A DNA stretch of 64,000 bases from Saccharothrix tamanrassetensis (GCF_014203665.1 NZ_JACHJN010000009.1:248001-312000), one strand, 5' to 3'. Counted from the stretch's first letter, positions 1 to 8,191 are shown. The notes: generated from the sequence alone by a model not told the origin. Numbers and translations are program-made.

Positions 1-845
1 ACCGCCACCTGCCCCGCTACGGGCTCGACCGCCGGATCACGGTTCGAATGCTGCTGCAACACACCAGCGGCCTGTTCAACTACACCGGTGACGTGAAGCC
101 CGATGGCACGACGGACCCCGGCATTCCCATGTGGGGCCAGGACTACGTGGACAACATGTTCCGCACCTACCGGACCGACGAACTGGTCAGGTTCGCGCTC
201 ACCAAGCCCGCCAGGTTCGAGCCGGGCGCGCGCCACTCCTACTCCAACACCAACTACTCGCTGCTCGGGCTGCTGATCGAGAAGGCGACCGGGACCGACT
301 ACGACACCCAGGTCGAACGACGGATCTTGAAGCCGCTCGGCCTGCACGGCACCAGCCTGCCGGGCACCCGGACGGGGATCCCCGGCCCGAACGCGCACAG
401 CTACATGGCATACCAGCACGGTGGCAGGCTGAAGACGGTCGACGCGACGAGGATGAACCCCTCCTGGGCGGGCCCGGCCGGGGAGATCATCTCCACCACG
501 CGGGACCTCGACACGTTCGTCTCCGCGCTCCTCGGCGGCAAGCTCCTGCGCCCCGACCTGCTGGCCGAGATGCGCAAGTCGATCCCGGCAGCGGCCGAGG
601 GCAGCCGGATCGGCCTCGGGCTCTTCCAGACGGACTTCGGCCCGAACTGCACCGGGCACGGCCACACCGGAGGAACCCAGAGCGCGACGACGTACATGTA
701 CAGCACGTCCGATCGCAGCAAGCGGGTCGTGTTCTCGGTGACTCACGGCACCATCGACTCCGCTGACCCGGCGGCGCGCGAGAAGTTCGGCAAGACGATC
801 GACAAGCTCGCGGCCTTGGCGTTGTGCGGCACGCCGCAGCGGTGA
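1..845 (+). CDS. Serine hydrolase, class C beta-lactamase/DD-peptidase family (5' end outside window)
   Basis: The reading frame is open from the window edge (first full codon at base 3) to TGA at 843-845, so the N-terminus, including the SxxK nucleophile, lies upstream of the window. Visible family marks are the MLLQHTSGL block that normally follows the SxxK motif by about 50-60 residues, the YSNTNYS segment carrying the catalytic Tyr-x-Asn, and HTGGT near the C-terminus in the place of the KTG triad. These enzymes act on peptidoglycan stems, beta-lactams or esters outside the membrane; the substrate cannot be told from sequence. A strong hairpin at 928-965 ends the transcript. An ATG at 48 exists but falls inside the conserved core and is not the start. 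Confidence 0.85.
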   Translation, partial: RHLPRYGLDRRITVRMLLQHTSGLFNYTGDVKPDGTTDPGIPMWGQDYVDNMFRTYRTDELVRFALTKPARFEPGARHSYSNTNYSLLGLLIEKATGTDYDTQVERRILKPLGLHGTSLPGTRTGIPGPNAHSYMAYQHGGRLKTVDATRMNPSWAGPAGEIISTTRDLDTFVSALLGGKLLRPDLLAEMRKSIPAAAEGSRIGLGLFQTDFGPNCTGHGHTGGTQSATTYMYSTSDRSKRVVFSVTHGTIDSADPAAREKFGKTIDKLAALALCGTPQR

Positions 846-868
846 CAGCGCGGCGGTGACAGCGCGGC
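841..868. repeat. Two perfect 14-bp tandem copies over the hydrolase stop codon
   Basis: The 14-mer GGTGACAGCGCGGC occurs at 841-854 and again at 855-868, followed by a partial third copy (GGTGA). The first copy contains the stop codon of the preceding hydrolase gene, so the duplication extends the 3' UTR without altering the protein. Confidence 0.7.
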
Positions 869-927
869 GGTGAACCCGGTCCGACCCAGCCGGCCGGTGG
901 ACCTGTGCGCGCGGAGCATGTCCTCAG

Positions 928-965
928 ATCGGGGCGGGGCCCATCATCTCGGGCCCCGTCCCGAT
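928..965 (+). terminator. Rho-independent-like hairpin after the hydrolase gene
   Basis: A 15-bp stem (928-942 with 951-965, one G-T pair) encloses an 8-base loop and is followed by TTTC. It lies 83 bases after the hydrolase stop and before the operator region of the next operon. Confidence 0.75.
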
Positions 966-995
966 TTCGGCGCAGCAACCTCGCCCGCCCTTCGA

Positions 996-1059
996 TGTCA
1001 AAGATGCTTGACACGGTGTCCGTCTTGCTTGACACTGGCCATGTCAAGTTTGCTTTACA
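996..1059. promoter_or_regulatory. Three spaced dyads, probable XRE operators and promoter
   Basis: Three 18-bp elements share the form TGTCAA-N6-TTGACA: 996-1013 is perfect, 1017-1034 has a degenerate left arm (TGTCCG) with an intact TTGACA, and 1042-1059 is TGTCAA-N6-TTTACA. The third element is a 20-bp near-palindrome (ATGTCAAG, 4 bases, CTTTACAT; one mismatch). The TTGACA arms can also act as -35 boxes. The Shine-Dalgarno GGAGG of the next gene starts two bases after the last dyad. The small XRE protein encoded 0.45 kb downstream is the obvious candidate ligand; that is inference. Confidence 0.6.
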
Positions 1060-1072
1060 TGGAGGTGGGGGA

Positions 1073-1492
1073 GTGTCGTACGAGGAGAAGGGGACCTGGG
1101 TCTACCTCCTGGCCGGCGCGGGCAGCTACTTCGTCTACGTGATCGTGCTGCTCGGACGGGTGGGCGACGGGGCGTTGGTCGACGTGCCCTTCAAGTCCGC
1201 GATGTTGTGGGCGGTCGGAGTGGCTGTCGTGCTGTCCGTGGTGGGACGGGTCGTGGTGGAGATCGTCAAGCCCGGCGGCAGTTTCAAGCGGGACGTGAGG
1301 GATCGGGAGATCCACCGGTTCGGTGAGTACGTCGGTGGCGTCGTCCTCGGCGTGGGAATGGTGGGTCCGTTCGTCCTCGTGTTGGCGGAGGCCGGTTATT
1401 TCTGGGTGGCCAATGCCATGTACGCGGTCTTCGTGTCGGCCGCTGTGGTGGCTTCCGCGACGAAGCTCGTTTCGTATCGGCGGGGGCTGTAG
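1073..1492 (+). CDS. Four-helix membrane protein paired with an XRE regulator
   Basis: The frame starts at GTG 1073, chosen because GGAGG sits at 1061-1065; upstream in-frame codons run through the operator dyads. The 139-residue product is almost entirely membrane: hydrophobic stretches near residues 8-28, 42-65, 85-108 and 110-135, with a short charged loop ([11 protein letters not shown]) in the middle. Two bases separate its TAG from the TTG start of the XRE gene. Pairs of a small polytopic membrane protein and a cytoplasmic XRE regulator behind shared operators are common in Gram-positive bacteria, and often serve stress or peptide sensing, but the function here is unknown. It resembles DUF2178-type proteins in layout. 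Confidence 0.75.
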   Translation: MSYEEKGTWVYLLAGAGSYFVYVIVLLGRVGDGALVDVPFKSAMLWAVGVAVVLSVVGRVVVEIVKPGGSFKRDVRDREIHRFGEYVGGVVLGVGMVGPFVLVLAEAGYFWVANAMYAVFVSAAVVASATKLVSYRRGL

Positions 1493-1494
1493 CT

Positions 1495-1719
1495 TTGGGC
1501 AAGCCGACGAAGATCACCAATTCCATTCGTGCGCTCCGGTTCGCGCACGGGGAAATGACGCAGGCCGAACTGGCCGCACGGGTCGATGTCACCCGGCAGA
1601 CGATCATCGCCATCGAGCAGGGGAAGTACTCGCCCTCGTTGGAAATGGCGTTCCAGATCGCGCGGGTGTTCGGGGTCGAGTTGGGTGAAGTGTTCCAGTA
1701 CCCGGAGGAGGAAGCGTGA
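1495..1719 (+). CDS. Small XRE/Cro-family transcriptional regulator
   Basis: A 74-residue protein with a TTG start at 1495, two bases after the preceding stop. It is essentially one helix-turn-helix domain: residues about 8-62 include [17 protein letters not shown], a classic helix 2-turn-helix 3, followed by [21 protein letters not shown]. There is no sensor domain, so any signal probably comes through its membrane partner or by titration. Its TGA overlaps the GTG of the next gene by four bases, making a three-gene operon. Probably autoregulates at the dyads at 996-1059 (inference from architecture). Confidence 0.88.
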   Translation: MGKPTKITNSIRALRFAHGEMTQAELAARVDVTRQTIIAIEQGKYSPSLEMAFQIARVFGVELGEVFQYPEEEA

Positions 1720-2684
1720 AAGCTCTTGTGCAGGACCGCTACGGGGCGCCCGGCGAGGTGCTGGCCGTCGGTGACATCGACAAACCGCTGGTGAAGGATG
1801 GCGAGGTGCTCGTGCGGGTAGCGGCTGCGCCGGTTTCGGGAACCGACTGGCACCTGGTGGCCGGGCTGCCTTATGCGATGCGGTTCGTGACTGGGCTGCG
1901 AAGACCGGCCAATGGGGTGTTCGGGTTGGATTTCGCGGGCACCGTGGAGGCGGTCGGTCGCGGTGTGCGGTCGTTGCGGGTCGGTGACGAGGTTTTCGGG
2001 TGGTACGACGGCACGTTCGCCGAATACGTGTCGGTGCCCGAAGGACAGGTGACGGGCAGGCCGCACAACGTGCCGGTGGAGGCCGCCGCTGCGGTGCCGA
2101 TCGCGGCGTTCACCGCGCTGCAGGCGGTCCGGGACCTGGGCGAGGTCGGGCCGGGGCGGAAGGTGTTGATCTCCGGTGCGTCCGGTGGCGTGGGTGCTTA
2201 TGCCGTGCAGATCGCCAAGGCCCTGGGTGCGGACGTGACCGGCATCTGCGGGGCCGCGAAAGCCGATCTGGTGCGGTCGATCGGGGTCGATCGGGTCGTC
2301 GACTACCGCGCCCGGGACTTCCGGGACATCGGTGAGCGGTTCGACGTGCTGATCGACATCTACGGCAACCCGTCGATCAGGGACTGCTCGCGGGTGCTGA
2401 GGAAGGGCGGGACGCTGGTCTTCGTCGGCGGCACGGGTGGCCGCTTGTTCATGGGGACCGACCGATGGGTGCGCGGCGTGTTGGCCGCGCCGTTCCTCGG
2501 CTTCAAGGCCCGTCCGCTGGTGCACAAGGACCGGCACGACGACCTGGTGACGCTGCGGGGGCTCATCGAGTCCGGCGCGGTCACCCCGGTCGTCGGGCGC
2601 ACCTACCGGCTCGACCAGGTCGCCGCGGCCATCGAGGACGTGCGGGCGGGCCGGGTGCGCGGGCAGGCCGTCGTCACTTTCTAG
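1716..2684 (+). CDS. NAD(P)H-dependent MDR-family (quinone) oxidoreductase
   Basis: The 322-residue protein has the GroES-like N-terminal fold of the medium-chain dehydrogenase/reductase family and a Rossmann domain with the glycine-rich [17 protein letters not shown] at about residues 151-168. Zinc-binding cysteines of classical alcohol dehydrogenases are absent, which places it with zeta-crystallin/quinone-oxidoreductase types. It is translationally coupled to the XRE gene (GTGA overlap at 1716-1719), so the operon controls a reductase, suggesting a response to electrophiles or quinones (inference). Its TAG shares a CTAG with the stop of the convergent gene. Confidence 0.87.
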   Translation: MKALVQDRYGAPGEVLAVGDIDKPLVKDGEVLVRVAAAPVSGTDWHLVAGLPYAMRFVTGLRRPANGVFGLDFAGTVEAVGRGVRSLRVGDEVFGWYDGTFAEYVSVPEGQVTGRPHNVPVEAAAAVPIAAFTALQAVRDLGEVGPGRKVLISGASGGVGAYAVQIAKALGADVTGICGAAKADLVRSIGVDRVVDYRARDFRDIGERFDVLIDIYGNPSIRDCSRVLRKGGTLVFVGGTGGRLFMGTDRWVRGVLAAPFLGFKARPLVHKDRHDDLVTLRGLIESGAVTPVVGRTYRLDQVAAAIEDVRAGRVRGQAVVTF

Positions 2685-3493
2685 CGCAGTTCGGCCAGCA
2701 CCCCGTCGGTGAACGCCGGCCACGCCTCGATCGCCCACTCGCCGAACCGGCGGTCGGTCAGCGCCACGCACGCCGCGCCGGCCTCCGGGTCGAACCACAG
2801 GAACGTGCCGGCCTGCCCGAAGTGGCCGAACGTCCGGGCCGACGACGACGCGCCCGTCCAGTGCGGCGACTTGTCCGCCTTGATCTCGAAGCCCAGTCCC
2901 CAGTCGTTGTGGCGCTGCAGGCCGTAGCCCGGCAGCACGCCGCGCAGCCCGGGGAACGCCACGGTGGTCGCCTCCGCCACCGACGCCGCCGACACGAGCT
3001 TCGGGGACTGCACCTCCGCCGCGAACCGGGCCAGGTCGGCCACGGTGGAGGTGACCCCCGCCGCCGGTGAGCCGGCCAAACCGGACGACGACATGCCCAG
3101 CGGCGAGAACACCGCCTCCGCCAGGTAGTCCGCGAACGGGATGTCGGTCGCCGTCGCCACGAGGTCCGCCATCACCTCGAAGCCCGTGTTGGAGTAGATC
3201 CGCTTGGTCCCCGGCGCGGCCTGCACGTCCGCCGAGTCGAACGCCAGCCCCGACGCGTGCGCGATGAGGTGCCGCAGCGTCGCACCTTCCGGCCCGGCGG
3301 GCTGGTCCCACTCGACCGCGCCCTCCTCCACGGCCACCAGCACCGCGTAAGCGGTCAGCGGCTTGGTCACCGACGCCAGCGGGAACCGTTGGTCGACCGG
3401 TCCGAACGTGTCCAGGACGCGTCCCTCCGCGTCGATCACGGCCGTGGCCACCGTCTCGACCGGCCAGTCGGACACCGCGCGCAAACTCTCCAT
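2681..3493 (-). CDS. Serine hydrolase, class C beta-lactamase-like
   Basis: The start ATG at 3493 is preferred; in-frame codons reach upstream to 3520 but run into the RNase Z gene. The 270-residue product has all three active-site elements: S41-V-T-K44, Y100-S-N102 and HFGQAGT in the KTG position. There is no signal peptide, so it is probably a cytoplasmic esterase-like member rather than a secreted penicillin-recognising enzyme. It runs convergently into the MDR gene, with both stops in the same CTAG, and divergently from rnz with only 17 bp between starts, so its promoter must overlap the rnz coding start. Confidence 0.85.
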   Translation of the reverse strand: MESLRAVSDWPVETVATAVIDAEGRVLDTFGPVDQRFPLASVTKPLTAYAVLVAVEEGAVEWDQPAGPEGATLRHLIAHASGLAFDSADVQAAPGTKRIYSNTGFEVMADLVATATDIPFADYLAEAVFSPLGMSSSGLAGSPAAGVTSTVADLARFAAEVQSPKLVSAASVAEATTVAFPGLRGVLPGYGLQRHNDWGLGFEIKADKSPHWTGASSSARTFGHFGQAGTFLWFDPEAGAACVALTDRRFGEWAIEAWPAFTDGVLAELR

Positions 3494-3510
3494 GCCGCAA
3501 ACTCTGCCAT

Positions 3511-4395
3511 GTGTCACCACGTGAGCTGGTCGTGCTCGGCACCGCGAGCCAGGTGCCCACCCGCACCCGCAACCACAACGGCTACCTGCTGCGCTGGGAC
3601 GACGAGGGCTTCCTGTTCGACCCCGGCGACGGCGCGCAGCGGCAGATGCTGTTCGCCGGTGTCCCCGCGCGGGACATCACCCGCATCTGCCTGACCCACT
3701 TCCACGGCGACCACTGCCTCGGCGTGCCGGGCGTCGTGCAGCGGCTGTCGCTGGACCGCGCCCCGCACCCCGTGCACGCCTACTACCCGGCGTCGGGGGC
3801 GCACTTCTTCGAACGCCTGCGGCACGCGAGCTCGTTCTACGACACGGTGGACCTGCGCGAGGTGCCGGTGACCGGGCCGGGGCCGATCGCGGTGGGGCCG
3901 TTCGGCGCCCTGGAGGCCCGCCGGCTCGACCACTCACTGGAGACCTACGGCTACCGCCTGGTCGAACCCGACGGCCGTCGGATGGTCCCGGAACTGCTGG
4001 CGCGCCACGGCATCCGCGGCCCGGCGATCCGCGACCTCGAGCCGCCGCTGCTGGACGAGGTGAGCGTGCCGCGGCCCGGTCAGCGGTTCGCGTTCGTCAT
4101 GGACACGCGGCTGTGCGACGGGGTGTTCGAACTCGCCGACGGTGCCGACCTGCTGGTGATCGAGTCGACATATCTGCACGTCGACGAACGCCTGGCGGTC
4201 GAGCACGGCCACCTCACCGCCGCCCAGGCCGCACGGGTGGCGGCCGAGTGCGGCGTGCGCAAGCTCGTGCTCACGCACTTCTCGCAGCGCTACGACGATC
4301 CGGCGCTGTTCCACGCCGAGGCGGCCGAGGTGTTCGACGGCGAGGTCGTGGTGGCCGCGGACCTCGACCGCGTCCCGGTGCCCAAGCGCCGGTAG
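3511..4395 (+). CDS. rnz: Ribonuclease Z (tRNA 3'-end endonuclease)
   Basis: The 294-residue protein starts at GTG 3511. It has the metallo-beta-lactamase/tRNase Z signature HFHGDH at residues 63-68, with the expected leading block [10 protein letters not shown] and the C-terminal LTHFSQRY. It cleaves the 3' trailer of tRNA precursors in the cytoplasm; both tRNA-Ser genes in this window lack an encoded CCA, consistent with a need for this enzyme followed by CCA addition. Length fits the bacterial short form (about 300 residues). The gene is divergent from the serine hydrolase, 17 bp away. Confidence 0.9.
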   Translation: MSPRELVVLGTASQVPTRTRNHNGYLLRWDDEGFLFDPGDGAQRQMLFAGVPARDITRICLTHFHGDHCLGVPGVVQRLSLDRAPHPVHAYYPASGAHFFERLRHASSFYDTVDLREVPVTGPGPIAVGPFGALEARRLDHSLETYGYRLVEPDGRRMVPELLARHGIRGPAIRDLEPPLLDEVSVPRPGQRFAFVMDTRLCDGVFELADGADLLVIESTYLHVDERLAVEHGHLTAAQAARVAAECGVRKLVLTHFSQRYDDPALFHAEAAEVFDGEVVVAADLDRVPVPKRR

Positions 4396-4584
4396 CCGCT
4401 CGACGCGGTGGTGGACGCCGATCGGGCCGATCTGGAACGTCACGTCGCCGACCAGGCGCAGCGCGCCGGTGACGACCGCGACGACGATCACCAGCCCCAA
4501 CAGCAGGCGCAGCAGCGCCGACCAGCTGGTGGCGAGCCGGTGCAGCAGGGCGGGCCAGCTGCGGGGGTCCTGGGGTGCGGCCAT
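3934..4584 (-). CDS. Possible small membrane protein, 3' end uncertain
   Basis: On the minus strand an ATG at 4584 is preceded by a good GAGGAG at 6-base spacing. The first about 64 codons, which lie in the gap between rnz and the next gene, encode a plausible short protein: a polar N-terminus, one hydrophobic helix ([15 protein letters not shown]) and the tail [14 protein letters not shown], all with the G/C third-base bias of a real gene. The frame then stays open to 3934 across rnz in antisense, where the translation looks like shadow sequence. A small protein ending near 4390, with a frameshift or missed stop, is more likely than the full 216 residues. Confidence 0.35.
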   Translation of the reverse strand: MAAPQDPRSWPALLHRLATSWSALLRLLLGLVIVVAVVTGALRLVGDVTFQIGPIGVHHRVERLPALGHRDAVEVRGHHDLAVEHLGRLGVEQRRIVVALREVREHELAHAALGRHPCGLGGGEVAVLDRQAFVDVQICRLDHQQVGTVGEFEHPVAQPRVHDEREPLTGPRHAHLVQQRRLEVADRRAADAVARQQFRDHPTAVGFDQAVAVGLQ

Positions 4585-4656
4585 CGTCGGCTCCTCGTTC
4601 GCGGGGGTGTCGATCTCCAGTGAAATGAGCCCGCGAACCGCCCGCAACGACCGGTT

Positions 4657-4851
4657 CGGCAACATGCCGGCAATTTGCCGCAGGCGCCATCCGGTGGTCG
4701 GCAATTTGCCGGAAATTTGCGGTCCGCGGTCGGGTCGATTCGGCAATTACCCGGCAAGAACGGCGGTCCGGAGCGGCAAGTCTTCGGCATTTCCCCAGCT
4801 CGCGGATGGGGTTTCCGCCATTTTGCGGACAATGTGCGCGGACTTGCCGGG
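4657..4851. repeat. Phased array of 11-bp CGGCAA(T/N)TTGC iterons in about 42-bp modules
   Basis: Imperfect copies of an 11-mer close to CGGCAATTTGC occur as adjacent pairs at 4657/4668, 4699/4710, 4741/4752, 4774/4785 and 4816/4827, with a further weak copy near 4839. Members of a pair are exactly 11 bp apart, and pairs start 42, 42, 33 and 42 bp apart with 20-base spacers (11 in the short one). Copies at 4668 and 4699 extend to the perfect 13-bp palindrome CGGCAATTTGCCG. The array is AT-richer than its surroundings and lies between the divergent starts at 4584 and 4955. Cooperative binding by one protein face of the helix is the natural reading. Confidence 0.7.
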
Positions 4852-4954
4852 CCAGGTGGTTGATCTACCGTTTCGAGTGCCTCAAGATCGGGTGGCAGGT
4901 CCGCTAGCATCCGCGTTCGTTCCGCCACCCCCCGTACTTCGCCGAGGAGTCACC

Positions 4955-5782
4955 GTGCCGGTTCCCATCGAACAGCGGCTGCACAAGGCGCTCGGTGTGC
5001 GCGGGTTGGACCTCGTCCTGCTCAAGGCCAGTGACCTGGGGCGACGGCTGCACGTCCACCCGGAGGACGACGACTGGGGCGTGCTCGCCAAGGTGCTCTG
5101 GCAGGTCGAGAACACCATTCGGCTGGTCACCAACGACGAGAAGAACCGGGACATCCTCAGGTACGCCTACAACACGCCGCGCGACTCCGAGCTCAACGCC
5201 CGGTGGTTGGGTGATCGGCTGGAGTTGTTGGCCGGCCGACGGGGCAAGGGGTGGGCCGCGTTCACCACGAACAAGGTGGTCGGCCGATTGACGACTTCGG
5301 TCGGCGGGCATTTGCGGCGGAACCTCCCGGTGCCGCCCGCGGAACGGCTGGTCGAGCTGGTCGAAGTGGAACGGGAGTACAGCCGCACGGGGATCGGGCG
5401 GGCGCGGATCGAGGTGGACGGCAATCACCTGTCGAACCTCATCGACGCGTGGAACACGTCCCGGCGCGACGAGATCGAGTACTGGCTGGAGCGCTGGACC
5501 CTGCACTTCGAGGTCGAGGACGACTACCTGGCGACCGTGCGCACGGCCGAGCGCGGCGAGTTCCTGTGCGTGTTCACCACCGCCGAGCGGCTCGGCGAGT
5601 ACCAGCGGTCGTCAGGGCGGCGGCCGGGCGGCTCGGCGACCCGCGCCGAGGGCGTCCACGTGCTCGGTCTGATCGCCCGGATCCCCGGCGTCGGGCTCGC
5701 CGTCGACCCGGTGGTCGGCGGCACGGGCAGCACTTATTGGACCGCCGAGGAAGTGGCGCGGCGCTGGTCTGTGGAGGAGTGA
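4955..5782 (+). CDS. SseB-like protein heading a type VII-secretion-like gene trio
   Basis: The start GTG 4955 follows GAGGAG at a good distance; upstream in-frame codons cross the iteron array. The 275-residue protein has an N-terminal helical part of unknown type (residues 1-160). Its C-terminal part (about 175-275) is SseB-like: an FLCVFTTAERLGEYQ strand-helix unit, then GLIARIPGVGLAVDP and the GGTGSTYWTAEEV block. SseB-like domains recur beside ESX/type VII loci in actinobacteria, but their role is not settled. The stop is one base before the ATG of the EspC-like gene, so the three genes form one transcription unit. Function beyond the association is unknown. Confidence 0.6.
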   Translation: MPVPIEQRLHKALGVRGLDLVLLKASDLGRRLHVHPEDDDWGVLAKVLWQVENTIRLVTNDEKNRDILRYAYNTPRDSELNARWLGDRLELLAGRRGKGWAAFTTNKVVGRLTTSVGGHLRRNLPVPPAERLVELVEVEREYSRTGIGRARIEVDGNHLSNLIDAWNTSRRDEIEYWLERWTLHFEVEDDYLATVRTAERGEFLCVFTTAERLGEYQRSSGRRPGGSATRAEGVHVLGLIARIPGVGLAVDPVVGGTGSTYWTAEEVARRWSVEE

Positions 5783-5783
5783 C

Positions 5784-6128
5784 ATGACGGCCGACGGCTT
5801 CTCGGTGGACCTGGCCGAGCTGGACGAGTTGGCCCGCAGGCTGCTGGCGGTCGCGGACGGCGGGCGTGGCCACGTGGTGTGGCGGTTCGGCATCGACGCG
5901 ACCCGGCTCGCCGAGTCGGACCCGTTGCGCGAAGCCGTGACGGTGTACCAGCGCAGCCTCTACGCCGCGCTCGACCGGCTGTGCGGCGGGGCGGAGCGGA
6001 CGGCGGCGGCGCTGCACGCGATCGCCGCCGAGTACCGGACCACCGACGAAGAACTCGCCGCGCGGTTCGCCCGCCTGGCCGACACCGGGGCGGGTGAGCA
6101 CGATGGCGGATCGACCGCGATCACCTGA
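5784..6128 (+). CDS. EspC/WXG100-like small helical protein, putative type VII substrate
   Basis: A 114-residue protein with no signal peptide, predicted to be a helical hairpin. It begins with GFSVDLAELDELARRL, the heptad pattern of EspC-type (DUF2580-like) ESX-associated proteins, and has a tryptophan-containing turn near residues 30-40 (VVWRFG). Such proteins dimerise with a partner and leave through a type VII secretion system. The next gene overlaps its 3' end by 26 bases and does carry a W-x-G turn, so the two probably form a heterodimer. No ESX core component is in the window. Family assignment is by pattern only. Confidence 0.55.
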   Translation: MTADGFSVDLAELDELARRLLAVADGGRGHVVWRFGIDATRLAESDPLREAVTVYQRSLYAALDRLCGGAERTAAALHAIAAEYRTTDEELAARFARLADTGAGEHDGGSTAIT

Positions 6129-7029
6129 GCCGGAGGACGACGACCCGTCCTCCGTCACGCAGCCCGTGCGGGTGTTCGGGGCGTCCGAGCAGGCGCCCGG
6201 CAACCCGGGGTGGACGCGGGCGCTGGCCGACACCACCACCGCGCAGCGGGAACCGCTCGCCGACGGCGTCGAGCAGCTGCCCGGCATCGACCCGGCGTTC
6301 TGGCACGGCCCGGCCCGGGAACGCTTCGCCACCGCACGCGATCGGCTGGCGGACGAGTGGAAGACCGTGCACGACGCGCACGACGCCGTGGTGCGCCGGG
6401 TCGACACCTACAGCACCTTCGTGCACCAGCTCCAGCACCTGTGGGAGGCGGATCGAGGCAACCCGGCCGCGCTGCGCCACACGGCGGAGCTGCACGAGCG
6501 GACCACGGCGGCCCTGGCGGCCGAACTGCTGGCACGGGCGGCCCAGCTCGACGCCGTGGCGGTCCAAGGCCTGCCACCCGCGCCGGGGCCGGCCACCGAA
6601 CCGCAGCCCGGACCACAGCCGGAGCCCGAAGCGGAGCCGGAACCGGAATCGCAGCCGGAGCCGGACAACGAACCCGAGCGGGACAACGAGCCGGAGGCCA
6701 GCGAGCCTGACCGGACCGCGGACGACCAGCCCGAGCGGGACGACGAGCAGGGCCCGGACGACCGGCCCGAGCCGGCGGCCGAGCACGCCGAGGACGGGTC
6801 CGCGGCCGACAGCGAGTCGAACGGGGCGGTGCCCGGCGGCGGCGACCTCTCGACCGGCAGCCACCCGGGCGACGGCGTGCACCAGGCCCCGACCGCCGTC
6901 GACGCGCCCGAAGCCCACGACGCCCCGACCACCCCCGCCCACCGCTTCCACCTCACCGAGAAACTCGGCGTCCAGCTCCAAGCCGGCGTCCGGGTCTTCC
7001 GCATCCCCTGGGAGCTCCCGCGCCGCTAG
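6103..7029 (+). CDS. WXG-motif protein with long Pro/Glu/Asp-rich tail
   Basis: ATG 6103 is preferred because GGTGAG lies four bases upstream; GTG 6094 in the same frame is an alternative adding three residues. The 308-residue protein has an N-terminal WXG100-like helical region (about 35-155) with FWHGPARERF at residues 66-75 as the W-x-G turn. It continues with an acidic, proline-rich, low-complexity region (about 160-240, many PE/EP and ND/PE repeats), then an ordered last 30 residues ending in WELPRR. The tail is unlike ordinary WXG100 proteins (about 100 residues) and may be a stalk or an effector portion. Its TAG shares a CTAG with the convergent epimerase gene. Confidence 0.6.
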   Translation: MADRPRSPEPEDDDPSSVTQPVRVFGASEQAPGNPGWTRALADTTTAQREPLADGVEQLPGIDPAFWHGPARERFATARDRLADEWKTVHDAHDAVVRRVDTYSTFVHQLQHLWEADRGNPAALRHTAELHERTTAALAAELLARAAQLDAVAVQGLPPAPGPATEPQPGPQPEPEAEPEPESQPEPDNEPERDNEPEASEPDRTADDQPERDDEQGPDDRPEPAAEHAEDGSAADSESNGAVPGGGDLSTGSHPGDGVHQAPTAVDAPEAHDAPTTPAHRFHLTEKLGVQLQAGVRVFRIPWELPRR

Positions 7030-7862
7030 GTCCGATGTGGACCGCCACCCCACTGGTCGCGGATCAGGCCGTCGAGCGAGGACTCGCGCGGGTGCCAGCC
7101 GAGCGCCCGGAGCTTGGTGGTGTCGGCGCGGAGTTCCCTGGTCTCACCGGGGTGGGCGGGTTTCCGGTCGACGGCGACCTCGCGGCCCGTCACCCGGCGC
7201 ACGGCCGCCAGCACGTCCGCGACGGACGCCGGCGTCGCGCCGACGTTGTACGCCTCGTGCCGCCCCGGCTCGCAGGTCTCCAGCGCCAGCACGAAAGCCC
7301 GTGCCGCGTCCCGCACGTGCACGAAGTCGCGCACCGCCGTCCCGTCGCCGTAGACCTCCATCGACGGCAGCCTGCCCGCCGCCACGCCGCACGCCCTGGT
7401 GATCACCCTGGTGTCGTCGCGGTCCCCGCCGCCGGCGACGTTGAACAGGCGCAGGGTCGCCGCCGCCGTCGAACCGGCGCGGGCGGTCCAGGCCAGGGCG
7501 TCCTCGGCGGCTGCTTTCGAGGCCGCGTAAGGGTTCGTCGGCTGTCGCGGGTGGTCCTCGGTGAGGACGTGGCACAACGGCGTGCCGTACACCCCCGCGG
7601 TGGACGCCAGGACGAACCGCGGCGGTGCCGCCCGGAGCAGGCGGAGGGTGCCGGTCACGTTCACGTCGTAGTAGGCGAGGGGATCGTTGAACGATTCCCT
7701 CACTCGCGGCAAGGCGGCCAGGTGGATCACACCGTCGGCCGGCGGGATGTCGGCCGTTCGGATGTCCCCGGCGAACGGGACCACCGCGTGCCCGGCCGCG
7801 CCGAGTTCTCCGACGACGCTGCGGCCCAGGTAACCGCGGGCACCGGTGACCAGAACGCGCAT
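7026..7862 (-). CDS. NAD-dependent sugar-nucleotide epimerase/dehydratase (extended SDR)
   Basis: Start ATG 7862 gives a 278-residue protein opening with MRVLVTGARGYLGRSVV, the TGxxGxxG nucleotide-binding motif of extended short-chain dehydrogenases. The YAASKAAAED segment supplies the YxxxK catalytic pair, preceded by an ASTAGVYG strand with the Ser/Thr. It is most like GalE-type UDP-sugar 4-epimerases but shorter than the usual 330 residues. The substrate cannot be assigned. Neighbouring genes give no sugar pathway. Its stop overlaps that of the WXG gene in a shared CTAG. Confidence 0.82.
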   Translation of the reverse strand: MRVLVTGARGYLGRSVVGELGAAGHAVVPFAGDIRTADIPPADGVIHLAALPRVRESFNDPLAYYDVNVTGTLRLLRAAPPRFVLASTAGVYGTPLCHVLTEDHPRQPTNPYAASKAAAEDALAWTARAGSTAAATLRLFNVAGGGDRDDTRVITRACGVAAGRLPSMEVYGDGTAVRDFVHVRDAARAFVLALETCEPGRHEAYNVGATPASVADVLAAVRRVTGREVAVDRKPAHPGETRELRADTTKLRALGWHPRESSLDGLIRDQWGGGPHRT

Positions 7863-7978
7863 GTCGCCATCCCAGCACGACGTCACTCCGACGACTGACA
7901 GCGGCCCGGTGGAAATTGGCCCTAAAGGTGTTGTCGTGCCCGGCCGATACAACCCAAGTGAGTTACCCGCATCCAGTC

Positions 7979-8191
7979 ATGCACACGAGCATCGAGGGCG
8001 TACTCGCGGACTACGCCGTTCGGGAAGCCAAGCGGCAGTGCTTCCTGGAGACCGCCGCGGCGATCGTGGCCGCCGCCCCGCCCTCGCTGGACGACACGCT
8101 GCTGGGCCTCACCCTGCCGTCCCCCGAGTCGAACACCCGGCGCGCCTTCCTGAACCGGGCTGACCAGGTGCTTCGCGACGCCGCTCGATGA
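7979..8191 (+). CDS. Hypothetical 70-residue protein
   Basis: An ATG at 7979 opens a 70-codon frame with the normal codon bias. The product is mostly helical and amphipathic, with a single Cys (about residue 21), a proline-bearing middle (APPSLDDTLLG) and a C-terminal helix. No convincing Shine-Dalgarno is seen, so the start, or the gene itself, is uncertain. It lies between the divergent epimerase gene and the ATP-grasp gene. No family is recognised. Confidence 0.5.
   Translation: MHTSIEGVLADYAVREAKRQCFLETAAAIVAAAPPSLDDTLLGLTLPSPESNTRRAFLNRADQVLRDAAR

Noticed and set aside
1284-3578. Long minus-strand open frame of 764 codons
   Set aside because: It is the antisense shadow of the MDR and serine hydrolase genes; the translation is Gly/Arg/Pro low-complexity and real genes with motifs occupy other frames.
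4955-7029. Complete ESX/type VII secretion locus
   Set aside because: No EccB, EccC, EccD or mycosin genes are in the window.
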